A stretch of DNA of 64,000 bases from Anseranas semipalmata (GCA_013399115.1 VXAA01005201.1:112898-176897); one strand, 5' to 3'; positions 1-11,600 are shown, counted from the stretch's first letter. Program-made: numbers and translations. The notes: a model not told the origin generated them from the sequence alone.

Positions 1-355
1 AAAAAACGAGGGGCGCTAGGAGAGGGGCAGAGCAAAGGTGCCTGGTGTGAACAGGCGCTGATTGTCCAAGAGAAGAAGTGCAAATGTTCTTTGTTCCGAG
101 GCGCCTTGCTAGAGGCGCACGAAAATCATCATTATCGTCAAAAAATATTAGCACCTAAAAGAGGAGGGAAAAAAAAAAAAGAAAAAAAAGCTAGCAACGA
201 AGAAACCTTGGGGGATGTATATTACAAGCTAAACAGCTTCCCCACCCTGTTTATCGTTCCCGGGAAAAAAAAAAAAAATATCTGCAAAGCCTTTTCAGTT
301 GCTACTCGCTCTTCCCCTCCCTCCCCCTCGCTCCCTCCCAAACAAACAATGAATT
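1..355. other. A-rich and pyrimidine-rich non-coding DNA
   Basis: The stretch holds several A-runs (near 169-188 and 264-278) and a C/T-rich run near 308-340. The open frame through it is mostly lysine and proline from these simple runs, so I do not call it a gene. No RNA gene or mobile element is visible. Confidence 0.5.
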
Positions 356-480
356 ACAGATGATCACCCCGCGCCCGGTGCAACGCGGCGACAGGGAGCA
401 AATCGGGAGGGACCGGGCACAGGCGGGAAGCGAAGCGCTGCGGGGACATCCAGGGCAGTACGGGACTGGACTCCCTCAGG
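356..480. promoter_or_regulatory. Short CpG-rich cluster
   Basis: By eye there are about 13 CpG dinucleotides in roughly 120 bases, including CGCG near 370 and 385 and a run of GCG/CGG to 465. The 60 kb on the right is strongly CpG-depleted. It is the first of four CpG clusters in the left 4 kb. A CpG island near a promoter or Polycomb target is the usual meaning in birds; no start site is proven here. Confidence 0.5.
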
Positions 481-1079
481 GAGGACTAACATCTCCTCCT
501 TGCGTTTCTTCTTCTTCTTCCTCCTCTTCTTGTCTAATGAAGTATTGATTGAGACATATGAGTTATGCCTGATGCTACTTAGCCCTTGGAAAAACGAATC
601 CAGGTTCTAAACTCCAAAGAATTTTTCATGGGATTTTGGTTCTGGGAAATGCCCTTGTTTGTCCAAAATCCAGCCACAAAGGAGGGGGTTGGGTGGGGGG
701 GACATCTGTTTAATTTCAAGCAATAAATATGCCGGATCTGTGGCTGTTTGGGGGTTTCCATTTTTAAAGATGATTAATCCTACCTCCGCCCCCTTTCCAA
801 TTCGACTGTAAAGAAATGGATTAGGAATGGTATCAAGAAGGATTATTCATTTATATCAGACAGATGGAGCTGTACAGTAGGGCTTCAAAGAAACAAAGAA
901 AATGGTTTCTAAATGGTTGTTTGGCATGAATTATTTGGTGGATTTGCAAACAAGCAAGACGCAGCACTGTACAGCAAGATGTAGGGGAAACCCATCTGGC
1001 ACCTTCCCTCTCCCCGCCTGGAGCTGGGGGGGGGTCTGGGCAGGTAGAGGCAGAGGCGCTGAGCAGACCTGGCCCAAAG
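481..1079. other. Mixed unique sequence with promoter-like motifs
   Basis: No coding exon is recognised. The stretch holds a G-quadruplex-type motif at 684-701, a GC box (786-793) beside a CCAAT sequence (797-801), three OTX/bicoid-type hexamers (775-780, 818-823, 840-845) and a run of nine G at 1026-1034. The motifs are read directly; their activity is inference. Confidence 0.45.
786..801. promoter_or_regulatory. GC box next to CCAAT box
   Basis: CCGCCCCC (786-793; GGGGGCGG on the minus strand) matches an Sp/KLF GC box. It is followed three bases later by CCAAT (797-801), the NF-Y core. Close GC and CCAAT boxes are common in vertebrate proximal promoters. No TATA box or start site is clear nearby, so a regulatory role is inferred only. 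Confidence 0.35.
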
Positions 1080-1440
1080 GGAGAGGAGCCGCCAGCATCA
1101 GGCGGATCCTTCCTGCGGCTGCCAGCAACCCCCAGCCCGCCCGAGCCGCGCTGCTGCCTGCGCGGGGCCCGGGGGCCACCTGCCTCCATAGGCTCCGGGG
1201 GCACCCCTCGGACGGAGCCGGTCCTCCGGCCCCCCGGCACCGCGCCCAGCTCCTCTCCTCCCTGCCTCGCCCACTCCCCTCGACCCCTTGTCAGAAGTTT
1301 AGCGCTTGGCGTGGGGGCAGAGAATAAAGAAGCGGCAAAGTTTCGGGAGTGTTTCTAGCCGAATCCGTCCCCCTCCCCGCGCATTTCTGTTTCTCCCGGC
1401 ATTTTTCAAGTCAACCCCGCGCTGAAATCTCCGGCCATTT
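1080..1440. promoter_or_regulatory. CpG island
   Basis: By eye there are about 30 CpGs in roughly 360 bases and the GC content is well above the rest of the window, with CGCG clusters near 1147-1162 and 1240. Open frames cross it on both strands (902-1327 plus, 851-1240 minus), as expected from stop-codon depletion in GC-rich DNA. Neither has a recognisable domain. Typical of a promoter or first-exon region of a developmental or housekeeping gene, but no gene can be named. Confidence 0.7.
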
Positions 1441-1730
1441 CCAACAGTTTCAAATGTGATTGACACGTATGTTAATGGTTTGTTTTTGTGCAAAGCGGCT
1501 CTGCAAATTTCCAACACAAACACATTGTGTAGATCAGATGTTAGGTATAAAAATGGTTTATTGATTGAAATAATAGAAGCATTATTTTGATTTGTCCTGA
1601 CATGATGGCTGATTTATAGATTCCTACCCCATTGATTTCTTCTTGTCCAGGCAGAGGGAAATGATCAAATCTCCTGAAAATGCCCTTTTGTGCTAATTAG
1701 GAACCCGAGATGCACATTATATATTAATAT
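1441..1730. other. AT-rich unique sequence beside CpG island
   Basis: The sequence drops sharply in GC after the island. It holds homeodomain/TALE-like words (TGATTGACA near 1457, CTAATTAG near 1694) and a TATA-like motif (1546-1553). Nothing codes for a recognisable protein. A conserved regulatory element is possible; cross-species alignment would decide. Confidence 0.35.
1546..1553 (+). promoter_or_regulatory. TATA-like motif
   Basis: TATAAAAA lies about 105 bases right of a CpG island, which would fit a plus-strand start near 1575-1580. AT-rich DNA produces such words by chance, so support is weak. Confidence 0.2.
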
Positions 1731-1732
1731 TC

Positions 1733-1812
<80 letters not shown>

Positions 1813-1828
1813 TCCTTCTTTCTTTCTT

Positions 1829-1867
<39 letters not shown>

Positions 1868-2007
1868 TTCTTCCTTTCTCTCTCTCCTTCTTTCTCTCCT
1901 TTTTTCTTTCTCTTCTTCTTTTTCTCCTTTCTTTCTCTCTCTCCCATTTCTCTTTCCCTCTCTTTCCTTCTCTCTCTCTTTCTCATTTTTTCTCTCTCTC
2001 TTTTTTT
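1731..2007. repeat. (CTTT)n / degenerate polypyrimidine tract
   Basis: A nearly pure (TTTC)n array of about 85-95 bases is followed by (TC)n near 1830-1850 and then a degenerate C/T-only tract ending in a T run. One strand is almost entirely pyrimidine over about 275 bases. The long serine/phenylalanine/leucine frame and the antisense lysine/glutamate frames are translations of this repeat, not genes. Confidence 0.95.
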
Positions 2008-2700
2008 GTTTCTGATGAGATTTACCAGATTTATTCTCTGCACCAAGGACTTGGTGCATGTATGTGTATATTTTTTATCTTTCATACATCTGTTTTCACT
2101 TTGCACTTTCAATGAGCTGTAGCAGACAATAGTGAGAGAAACATCTGAAAATGCAAGGAGACACAGTTGCATATGTGTTTCATTTCTGCGGGTTAGTCAG
2201 AGAAAACAACAAAAGGACAGCTGGAGGGGGGGGGATAAAACATACACTTACAAAGGGGATTGTGACTCTGTAAGAGGGCAAGGCGAGTACAACGAAAAAG
2301 ACTGCAAAAAGTAAGGAAGAACAGTAGAAATAAAGCAAGAAAGTGTGTCAGGGAAAACTGTTCAAGAAAAAGAATAAGAAGTCAAAAGCTCGTCCCGCTG
2401 GATGTTCCCCAGCCTTCTTTAAAAGGAGAGTTAGGGAAAAGACAGCTCGGTCCGGATAAACAAACTGGGAAGACGCACCTGCCGAAAACGTGTATCTGAT
2501 CTGTCTACACAGATGTGTGTGTTTATCCATTTATCCATTTATAATGGGGGGATCTAGAGCATCCCAACACTCTAATTGCAATCGTGCGTCGAAGAGGTAA
2601 GTCTAACAATTCTCTCTTTTCTGAACGAAGAGCCAAATCCCTTGAATAGCCAGCAACAGTCACATCCCAGGCAGTATTAGTTTGACTGGACTTTGCGTGT
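2008..2700. other. Unique sequence with candidate splice donor
   Basis: Non-coding by inspection. It holds a G-run near 2226-2234 and a strong donor-like sequence (exon end 2596, intron start 2597). No known repeat or RNA gene is seen. Confidence 0.4.
2594..2604 (+). promoter_or_regulatory. Candidate 5' splice site
   Basis: GAG|GTAAGTCT matches the U1 donor consensus very well, with the cut between 2596 and 2597. It lies among CpG clusters, where a first exon of a coding or long non-coding transcript would be expected. An isolated donor match occurs by chance every few kb, and no matching acceptor or open frame confirms it. Confidence 0.25.
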
Positions 2701-2742
2701 GTTTGTTTGTTTTTTTTTGTTTCTTTTTTTTTTTTTTTTTTG
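2701..2742. repeat. T-rich low-complexity tract
   Basis: (GTTT)n passes into two long T runs, the longer about 18 T (2724-2741). Confidence 0.9.
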
Positions 2743-2949
2743 GTCGTGTAGGAGACAGGGTTCACTGGGAGACAACCAGATGGGGAGGGAGGGCAATCCC
2801 ATTGTCTGTTTGCCAGAAGATCTCGTTTTGCCCTGGAAAAGGCGATCAAACGCAGCCAGGGTCCACTCAGAAAAGTAAAAGGGATGAGGGGGTGGGGGAG
2901 ATGGAGAGAGGAGTGGGTGCATGTGGATTTAATAGCAGTGAAAGTATTA

Positions 2950-3590
2950 CAGGGGGATCAGATTTAGCGGGCGAGCGAGAGGGAGCTTTTGAACATCTGT
3001 CTAATGCAGCCAATAGAAGCGACATTAGTGATATTGGAGAGAGGCAGACACGGCAGCCGATCGGGCTGGGATTACGGGAGCCTTCCCAATCCGATTAGCC
3101 GCTGCNAGCACCAGCCCGGCCGTTCCGGTCGAGCCGCTCGGGTTGAATATTCATCGATACGCGGCGGTGAAATTCCACCCCACCCCCGGGGAAACCTTTA
3201 TTCTCCGGCTAATTGCAATTTACAATTCTGCTTTACACTTCAACACAGAGGAGGTTAGGAAACAAGATTCCTACGTATAATTATTGGCCTCCTTAATCCT
3301 ATTCCGCCGCAGATCACCCCGCACCGCAAAGTCCTATTGTTCCCTCCTCCCCGTTTTACCAGTCATTTAAACTGGTATCAAAAGGGAAAAAAAAATAATA
3401 ATAACAGCCTGCATAATTTTAGGCAGCACACCCACGCCTCTGAGCGTGGAGCAAAACGGATCAATGGGCTGCAGCTCCGCGCTGGCGCGGAGGCAGCGTC
3501 CGTACAGCGCCGAGCTCCTCCCGTGCCCGCCTGCCTCCTGGTTCTGCATCTCCTGGCCGCCTTTTTCCCTCCAGTTTGCTTACGGAGTCG
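2950..3590. promoter_or_regulatory. Broad CpG-rich region
   Basis: CpGs are frequent: GCGGGCGAGCG near 2969, a dense block 3050-3170, CCGCCGC near 3305, and about ten CpGs in 3478-3530. It contains a CCAAT box (3010-3014) and homeodomain-like cores (GATTAG near 3093, CTAATTG near 3208, TAATTATTGG near 3279). The mix of a CpG island with homeodomain words resembles the flanks of developmental regulator genes. One ambiguous base (N) lies at 3106. Confidence 0.6.
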
Positions 3591-3744
3591 ATTATTTTAA
3601 AAGCTTTCCTTGATTAATGGTAGGCAAATTGTGCGCACAGAAACACACATCCATGAGCTCCTTCCACCTAAGCAGATATCTCCTGCCCACAAGCACCACA
3701 TGCCTTACAATCCTTGCTTGCCTGTGACCGTAGCTTTTAAAGCA
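3591..3744. other. Gap between CpG clusters
   Basis: AT-richer spacer between two CpG clusters, with no recognisable gene or repeat. Confidence 0.4.
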
Positions 3745-4030
3745 AAGCGCATCTCCCTAGCTCTCCTGTGCGGGGAAAATGCCTGCAGTTTGTACCTCCA
3801 GGCGTTACAACATGCCTGAGCCCAGCTGAAAGCAACACTGCAGCTTGAGCGCAGCCGGCCGCAGAGGAGTGTCAGTGCCTCCAGCTCTGCCAGGGACACT
3901 GCCAGGGACACAGCCAGGGGCTGCCGCGGGCCGCTCGAGTGCTTTCAGGTTCATCCCCGCGCCTGCCTCTTCGCAAGCTGTTTCACCACCCGGCAGCAGC
4001 TACCCGAAGCATGACTCAAAGGCTGACTAG
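3745..4030. promoter_or_regulatory. CpG-rich cluster with 12-bp tandem repeat
   Basis: CpG-rich from about 3745 to 4000 (for example GCGCAGCCGGCCGC near 3849 and CCGCGGGCCGCTCGAG near 3924). It contains three 12-base tandem units (3889-3924). This is the last CpG cluster: to the right CpG becomes rare for 60 kb. Confidence 0.55.
3889..3924. repeat. 12-bp tandem repeat, 3 units
   Basis: Units are GCCAGGGACACT (3889-3900), GCCAGGGACACA (3901-3912) and the diverged GCCAGGGGCTGC (3913-3924). Confidence 0.85.
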
Positions 4031-7000
4031 CATCCAGTACATGAATTACAGAAAATTGACGCCCTGCTTAAAATTCACAGCAGTGAATTTGTAACGTTCA
4101 CATTTTTACATGACTGTCATCTTAGAGGGAGATAACGTCTAACAGCTCCCGACTTTCCCCCTAGTAGCAGAATGGGAATAACAAGGCAAAGGCCAAGAAG
4201 TCTCTCTCTGACACACCCGTAACACAGCACACAGCACAGTCTTGTGCATCATTTTCATGGTTTGTAACACGCCAGTATAGTGTACTTGTCTCTGAGATGC
4301 TGTGCTGTTTGTTGCTGTTGTTTTGTTTGTTTTCTTTATGAACAGTAAAACCTTTCTTCTTAGAGTGCTAGGTGTGCTAATTTAACTACTTTTTGATCCC
4401 TGCAGATCATGAACCAAAGTGGTTACTATGTCAAAAAATAATTGATTTTAATGGTAATAATCTAGTTTGCGTCAGTGACTTACTCAGATGTAGTTGAGGC
4501 AAAGAGTTGGTGGTAGAATTAGGAGATATCAGTGGTGAAGAAGGTATCTCAGAAAACCAATACAAAGTCTTCTTGGTTTACCACCCTTACTATCACCTCC
4601 GAATTTATGGCATTCAAAGAAACAGGCAAAGAAGCGGTTTATGCAAAATTTCCCAATTCCCAAGCAGCCCTTCTTTTCCACAGTCTTCAGAGGTTATTTT
4701 CAGATCATAAGGTCATAAACTTGACCTGGGAATCTTAGGAGTCTGAGAAGAACAAATCATATTCTAGCAGCATGCCCTGTATTCCTTTTGTTCTTGAATT
4801 TCAGTTTATTGCACAGTTGTGTTTCTTCTAAACCATATACTCCCCTCTGCGGAAGTTCTCGAGTTATTATTTTCCTGTTAAATCTCTGATGTTCTCAATA
4901 AAACAAATAGCTTGCATCATTCTGGCCATTTCTTGCCCCAGAATAGCAAGTCTTCTACTAGGTGGATGCCAAATGTATTCATTCATTTTCCCACTGGCCA
5001 GTGGGAGACAGTGACAGTTTGGGAGTCAGTGTCTTTTTCAAATGAGCACACACAGTTCAGAACATTATAGAGTTCTAGTACAGATTTGTGCTTCTGGGAT
5101 GAAGAAGATAGTTAGTATCTTGAAAAATAATTCCTATTTTCTTAATTCCCAAATTTCTTATACAATATATTTAAATACTGCCCTAAATAGTTTTCCTCCA
5201 GTTTAAGTTTTCTTAAATTTTTATTGGACAATTTTACCATAGATATTTCTATTAACCTTCAATGCTTTTTTAATATAACAAAACTGAAACCAAATGAAAA
5301 TGATGACAGATTCTGTTTATAGGAACAAAAAGGTGAAAATAAAATCTCTGCTATTTGGTATTATCATCTGGATTTTACTACGTAGTGAGAAGCAAGCACT
5401 TTTCGAGCCTCCTTCATTAACTTCAATGTTTTATTTATATATTGCAGTCTCTGAAAAATGTATCCAAGACACTCCAGGCAGGCATGCAGTGGATTCCAGA
5501 ATGCATCCGCTCTGACGTGGACTAATACCCATTTTAAAGCTCTTTTGAGTCATCAGTGAAGTGCTTGAATTCCTGCTCATGTCCATGACTTCTCAGAATA
5601 GCACATGGCTCTTACTGGGAACTCTGGGGCCGACAAAATGAATATGATAATGAATATCAAAATAGAAAGAGCAGAATCTGCTGCTCTACAGGGGTTATAT
5701 TTTAAATTACCAACCTTCCTTTTTGGTCTCCATGATGGTGCCTATGCATGAACAAAAGCAGGGAATATCTGGGTGCAATTGTCTGTAGATGGGACAAAGT
5801 CAGATTGCAGGACCCTTTACTGATATGGATTTCTCATCAAGAAAGAAGAGTTATTTTTGTTCATCTTAGGTGAACGCCAACCCCATACAGCACACAGATT
5901 CTGGAGTGGCCGTGGACAAGTGGAGTGGCTTTTAGGGAATAACGAATTTGCAGATTATTTGTGTTCTGAATATTATTGCAGCTGTTCCTGCTGATCATGT
6001 CTGAGGTCAAAGTCTGTTGTGCCAGGTATGAATCAAACCTGGAACCAGAAAGCTGGTCCCTGCCTGGTGCTTCTTTTGTAAACAGGAAACCCTGCTTCCT
6101 ATTTTGATGGGTTAGGTTGTGACACTGCTGCAAGCAGCACCACTGCACCAGAGCTTTAACTGCAGCAAAGTTGGCTAAAAGTTCATGGATTAGCTACAAC
6201 TTCTGTGGTAAAGCTCAGGAAAAAATGGGAGAGAAGAGAAAGAGTGTCCTTGTGTTAGAGAAAAAAACAAGTATGATGAAAAGCACTGTTCAGAAAAGAG
6301 GCAGGTGGTCTTGACATAACTTATTTTTCTTTTACCAAGCAATATTTTCCAGCAGACTTTTGGAAAATGTCATTCTTCCTCCCACCATCTCCTCTTGTCC
6401 CTGAAATCTTCATGGATTCCCCAGGCTGCCTTGTCCATCTATACCAAGGAATAAAGGGACTGAGAAAACTAGAAAAGGCTTAATGCATGGAGGGAAGGGA
6501 GCAGTTTCAAGTAAATGTGACCTGGTTCATATTCTCTGTTAAATCATCCTTCTGTCTCTCTCAATCTCACCTATGTTTACACACATGCACACACATACAA
6601 ACCACACACATACTTGGAACTGCTTCTCAGCAAATCTTGATTAAGCAGCCTGCCATACCAATGTATCATCCTAGTAGCTCTGCTAGTGCTGAGAGAGAAG
6701 AGTGGAGGACTGAGATGGTGGGGGATCATCAATGCCTACATTTGATTGCCTGTAAATCAGCCAGGTAAACCTCAACAGCAGTGTCTTCATGCTCCACGCT
6801 GCATAAACGTTTGTGATCATGACTGGTGAGCGTTCGAAAGGGAATGACCAGCTGGCAAGAGTGGATTCTTAATAGTACTTCCTTCTTTCCTTTTTAAAAT
6901 ATGATTCGAACACTCAGGAAGAATACAAAACTGATGGCTCTGGTTGTGGAGTTCATTTAGCTTTGCTGTGGACACAGCACCCTTGGGTAGCTGATACACC

Positions 7001-8588
7001 TTGACACTGCCCTGCTAACCTGACCCCCTAACTTGGAAGGTAACTGAGAAAAACTGTTTCCTGATTACACTGCAATAATTCAAATATAGCTCAGTAGAAG
7101 TCCAAGCCTGGTGCAAGCTTGGTGTTAAGTGAAGTGAGAATCAGCTGCCTCGATCCTTGAGCCTGACCCAAGCATCCGCCTGGAGACTATTGCATATTGT
7201 GCCACACACAGAGGCAAGAAGGGGACTGGACTGGGTCTGGGCACACCAGTCAGTGAGTGGGTGGACTTCCCTTGCAGATCTTGCCAGGCAGACACCAGAG
7301 CAGTGGTCTGGAGCTCCAGGTAGTGTTTCTCCATTCCTTGCCAGGCAGGCCATGTAAAACACTGTGAATGCTGAGATTTCGATCACTTACCAAGTGAAAA
7401 GATGTATCAATGATGTATGAGGGTCAGATTAGGTGAAAACATGATTTGTCTGAACCCCTTTTTTTGTCTGAACCCCCTTTCCCAGCTTACTATCACTTGT
7501 CACCAGGGACAGCTTTTCAGTTCTGTTTTCTGGGAGTGATTATTGTTTGGATACATTATTTTTGATTACATGCAGGAGAATGTATCCCCACTGTCTAAAA
7601 AAGACAAATAACTAAAAGAGTGGGAAGCTTGCTTTGCTAAGCAATTGAACTTTTTCCTAATTTTGGACAATGATTCTGGAAGTAGGTCTGGTTCTGTGTC
7701 TATAAGCAGTTTTAATTTCACCAGGGGTAAGGATGATTACAGATGTAACACCATACTTAGCAGTAGGACACAGCCATTCACTTGGAACAGAAAAAAAGGA
7801 AGGACCCGTTTGTAAATAAATTGTGTTTTAGGTATTCCTTGGTTTTGGCAGCAGAGTGAGGTGCACCCAAGTGAGATCATTGTGTATTGTTTTTTTGTTT
7901 GTTTGTTTTGTTTTGTTTTGTTTTCCCCCCTGGCTTGTAATCCACTCACCAGCAAATAGAAACCAAATCTCCATTGTCGCAGCACTGCAGAGAAATAACT
8001 GTTTGGCCACCCATTGCAGAAAATCATGTCCTACACTTTTTGTTGATTTTATCCCCATAAATTCTGACCCACACAATGGAAGGGAATTCTGTGTTTCTAA
8101 CAAAAGCCCAAGCATTTGGTAAAACAAAGAGTCGCTTTTAATCATGTATATTTAATCTTGCTACATTTTTCTTCTCTAAAATTGTTCTCTGTTCAGCACC
8201 AGTGCTATTATTTAACTGTAGAAATGGCAGGGCTTTCTTTGTTATTTCCCTTGAATGTTTGTATTCCGAGTGCTCGTATTTCAAATGTATTCAGGGGTTG
8301 ACTTTGCCTATTGTGCTTTCAAAATTCAGGAGATTAGCATTCTGCTTTGGCTGTGATTTATACCATCACCAAAGATCTTTGGACAAACATGGAATGTAAG
8401 AAAAAAAAATAATGCTAATGATATTTCTGTGCCAAACTTGGCTGTGACTTATGTGGTGGCACAGGTTACATGCAGAATATGTGCTGGTCAAAGGCACAGC
8501 AGTGAAGCATAGGTTCCTAGGTTCCACGAATGAGGCTGGCTTTCAGTCCATGCATGAAATGAGGGTAACCTGAGCTGGTGGAAAGATT
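4031..8588. other. AT-rich unique non-coding DNA
   Basis: No recognisable exon, RNA gene or interspersed repeat. Open frames are under 110 codons and match nothing I know. Minor content: an 18-base-period duplication at 7445-7476 and a (GTTTT)n tract near 7890-7923. Confidence 0.55.
7890..7923. repeat. (GTTT)n/(GTTTT)n tract
   Basis: Three GTTT-type units are followed by about five GTTTT units, then a C run. Confidence 0.85.
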
Positions 8589-8612
8589 GTGTGTGTGTGT
8601 GTGTGGTGTGTG
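8589..8612. repeat. (GT)n microsatellite
   Basis: About twelve GT dinucleotides with one GG interruption near 8605. Confidence 0.9.
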
Positions 8613-11600
8613 AATGCATGTGTATCAGGGAAAGTAAAGTTTTATCCCATACCAGCAGTATAAATAAGTCTTAATCTGGACATGTTTGTGTTTCATTTCC
8701 AGAGTGATGCAGAAGAGTCTTAGGGCTGATCTGCACCGTACAGTGCAGTCGAGTGCAGAGATTTCTGCCCTGCTTCTGAACCAGAGCTCCAAAGAACCAG
8801 TGAGCCCCCGTCACCCCTGTGTGGCACCACACTGGGGATGCAGGTTAGCTCCAGCACAACGAGGCTGGCTGCAGGGCGAGGATCCCGTGACACCCATGCA
8901 CCAATCCTTCCGCAAACAGCCATGCCTTCTTGCCTTTGCCACCAGTGCTCTGCTATTTCAACCTCTCACTCCGCTTCTTTCTTCTACTTACAAGCTCTAA
9001 TTGCAGTCTTCTGATGCTGATTTCTTATTCTCTCTTCCTGGATTGCTGTTATCCTCCTGACCCATCAGTGCTCCAAGTCTGGCATGGATGTCTACCCCAG
9101 CTGCCCAGTTTGGTGGGTCTGATCCATGACTTGCACAGCTGGAGCAGGACATAAGTGGTCTGGACTTGTTAGATGTTGTCTGCAGATAAGGAACATGAGG
9201 ATCAGCTCATCAACAAAATACATATTTATTTAATTAAAAGCATCCCTTCCATTCAATGTAGAGCTTTTGTATAGCTGCCCTGGCAGTGGTTGAGGCAGCC
9301 ACCACATGAACCTTCAAACTGGGAAAACCACTGAGCAGGTTAAGACCAACAGATGTGTTACATCTCCTTCCTTCAGGTGAAATGAAAGACACAATTAAGC
9401 GTCTTATTGTGAAATAGCTGGAAGCTGCAGTTGATTGGATGTAGAGTTGAGCACAGTCCTGTGCAAGGAAGGCTGAGTGAGGATGTAATGGGATGTGTAT
9501 CGAGGCTGCTGTTGCTGCTGCCTCTCCACCCTTCTAGCCTCCCTAGTCCTGCCTTCACACCTCTTCTCTGTGCTGCGCTGCTGTGTGTGTTTGTGCAATG
9601 CCGTTGGCAATTGGAACAGTGAATAATCGGGCTAAAAATAACTCAGTAAAAAAATACCCCAGATCCATGGAAGTGTTTCAGTTGCATAGAGCCACAGCAC
9701 TGTGAAGCCACAGCCAATAAGCTTCCCTGGTACTGCTCTAAAATTCAGGGGAATAAGCAGATGACTGCCAAGCTGTGTGCAAGAGGGACAGCAAGTAGGA
9801 GAGGAATATGACTGTGAGGAGAAGCAAGAGGTGGAGTTTTTCAGATGCAGGAGCCCCCAGGAAAACATAAGTTTGGGAAAATGAAACAGCTTTATGCTTC
9901 TAAGGTGCATTAGGCAGTGACACCTTACATTCATGTGCATGAACATGGCTTCAGCAAGGAAATGTCTCTTTCATAGCATACTTTTCCTCAACAAAAAGAA
10001 ACTATTCTGTAAGAACTTGATATTTCCTAACTACTCTGCCCAAACAGTCAGACTAGGCTACGTGTTTTCAGAGCCCACAATCTTCCGACATGGGTGTTCC
10101 CACGGAGGGTCTCCTTAAAGCCAGTATCAGAGTGGAGACCTCTACATGACCCCCACGACATCTGTCTTTATGTGACTTGAGAAGTGATCTGGGCCCCAGA
10201 ATAGAAATGCATTCAAGACTGCTTCCCTCTCCATACAGTGCTAAATATAACTATTATTCTGTTATTCTTATTCCTATTCTGTTTCAGTATAAATTTAAAT
10301 AGTATCAATTTATTGTTAATAAATGAAAAAATACAGAAAAGCAAATATGCACACTTAGCAAACATCAACTATATATAAACATAACAGAATGCTTTTTTTT
10401 TCATCTTTCCAAAGGCAATAAAATCCTAGTATGTCATACAGACCATGTGATGAGATGAAGCGAATGTTATTATGAAATGATCATGAGGGTGATGCTGTTT
10501 TCTAAGGAATTGTAGTCTAATTTTTGAATGGCAGGATCATCTGGCTACTCTTACCTTTTTTTATATAAGATGCTACTCTGGGTTGTTTTCCCTGAGCTTT
10601 CTGGAAGACATTTTCCCCTTAATAAAATAAATTCATATTCATTTACCATAATGAAATTCAAAATAACTTTCAGTTTAGGGCTGATAACAATTTTTATGTA
10701 AGGCAGATGCTATTTTTAGTCTCTTTCTCACTCAAGGAATGGTGTAATGGGCTTTGGTTGGCTATCTATAGCAACCCTTGAGTGTTTGACTCTTTTATTT
10801 TAGCACAATGCAATGAAAATATTTAATTCATGTATAATATTTAGAATGTTAGCACCAAAGGCCATTTGATAAAATACATTTTATGTGTTATTTATGGAGA
10901 AGACACTTAAGGATTTCAATAATTCTTAAAAATATTTACATTTTTTTCTTCTGACTTTTTGTTTTACACTGTTTTATAGGTCTTCATTTCTATTTGATGT
11001 AGGTTTCGGAGTTCAGATTTATAGCTCAACACCTCGCAACAAATTTTGTAAATATTCTGTGGGGGCTTGGTCCTGAAACATAAACACTTCTTCCTATTGA
11101 GTCTCTGAGGAAAACCAGACCCCCTCATTTATTATGTGATATCCAGAAGGCTAAGGAGATTTTGATCTCCTTTTTCAGGAACATCTTCTTCAGTAAGAAA
11201 AATGAAATGTCATCATGCTAAGGTGAATCATAATAAATGTTATGTCTTGGCTGACACTGAAAAACAAATCAAAGAAAGTTGTAAGAAATATTGGTGACTT
11301 TTTTTCCACAGAGATTTGGACCAGCTTTATAAATTAAACAGTACGCGATGACAGCTTAGGGGCAGTAAGTAAACCATTCAGTAGATAATCTCCATAGTAA
11401 CAAAAAAAGTTTAACCATCTCAAACCAAAATAGCACATCTGGACTCGGCTCTGTCATATGGCAAGAGGGAACATTTTATTGTTTTCAAAAGTCACAGCAC
11501 ACAAGAAAAGGGTGCACACTTCAATTTCTGTTAGCAGAAGCCAGCGAAGTGCAAGCAACGTGTTCAGGAAGACTCTGATCCTGTAAATCATTATCTATTT

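Noticed and set aside
851..1327. Overlapping 129-141 residue frames on both strands
   Set aside because: They lie in a CpG island where stop codons are depleted, and neither translation has a known domain. A first exon cannot be excluded but is not supported.
1690..2172. Serine/phenylalanine-rich and lysine/glutamate-rich frames of 111-151 residues
   Set aside because: Translations of the (CTTT)n tract; no coding evidence.
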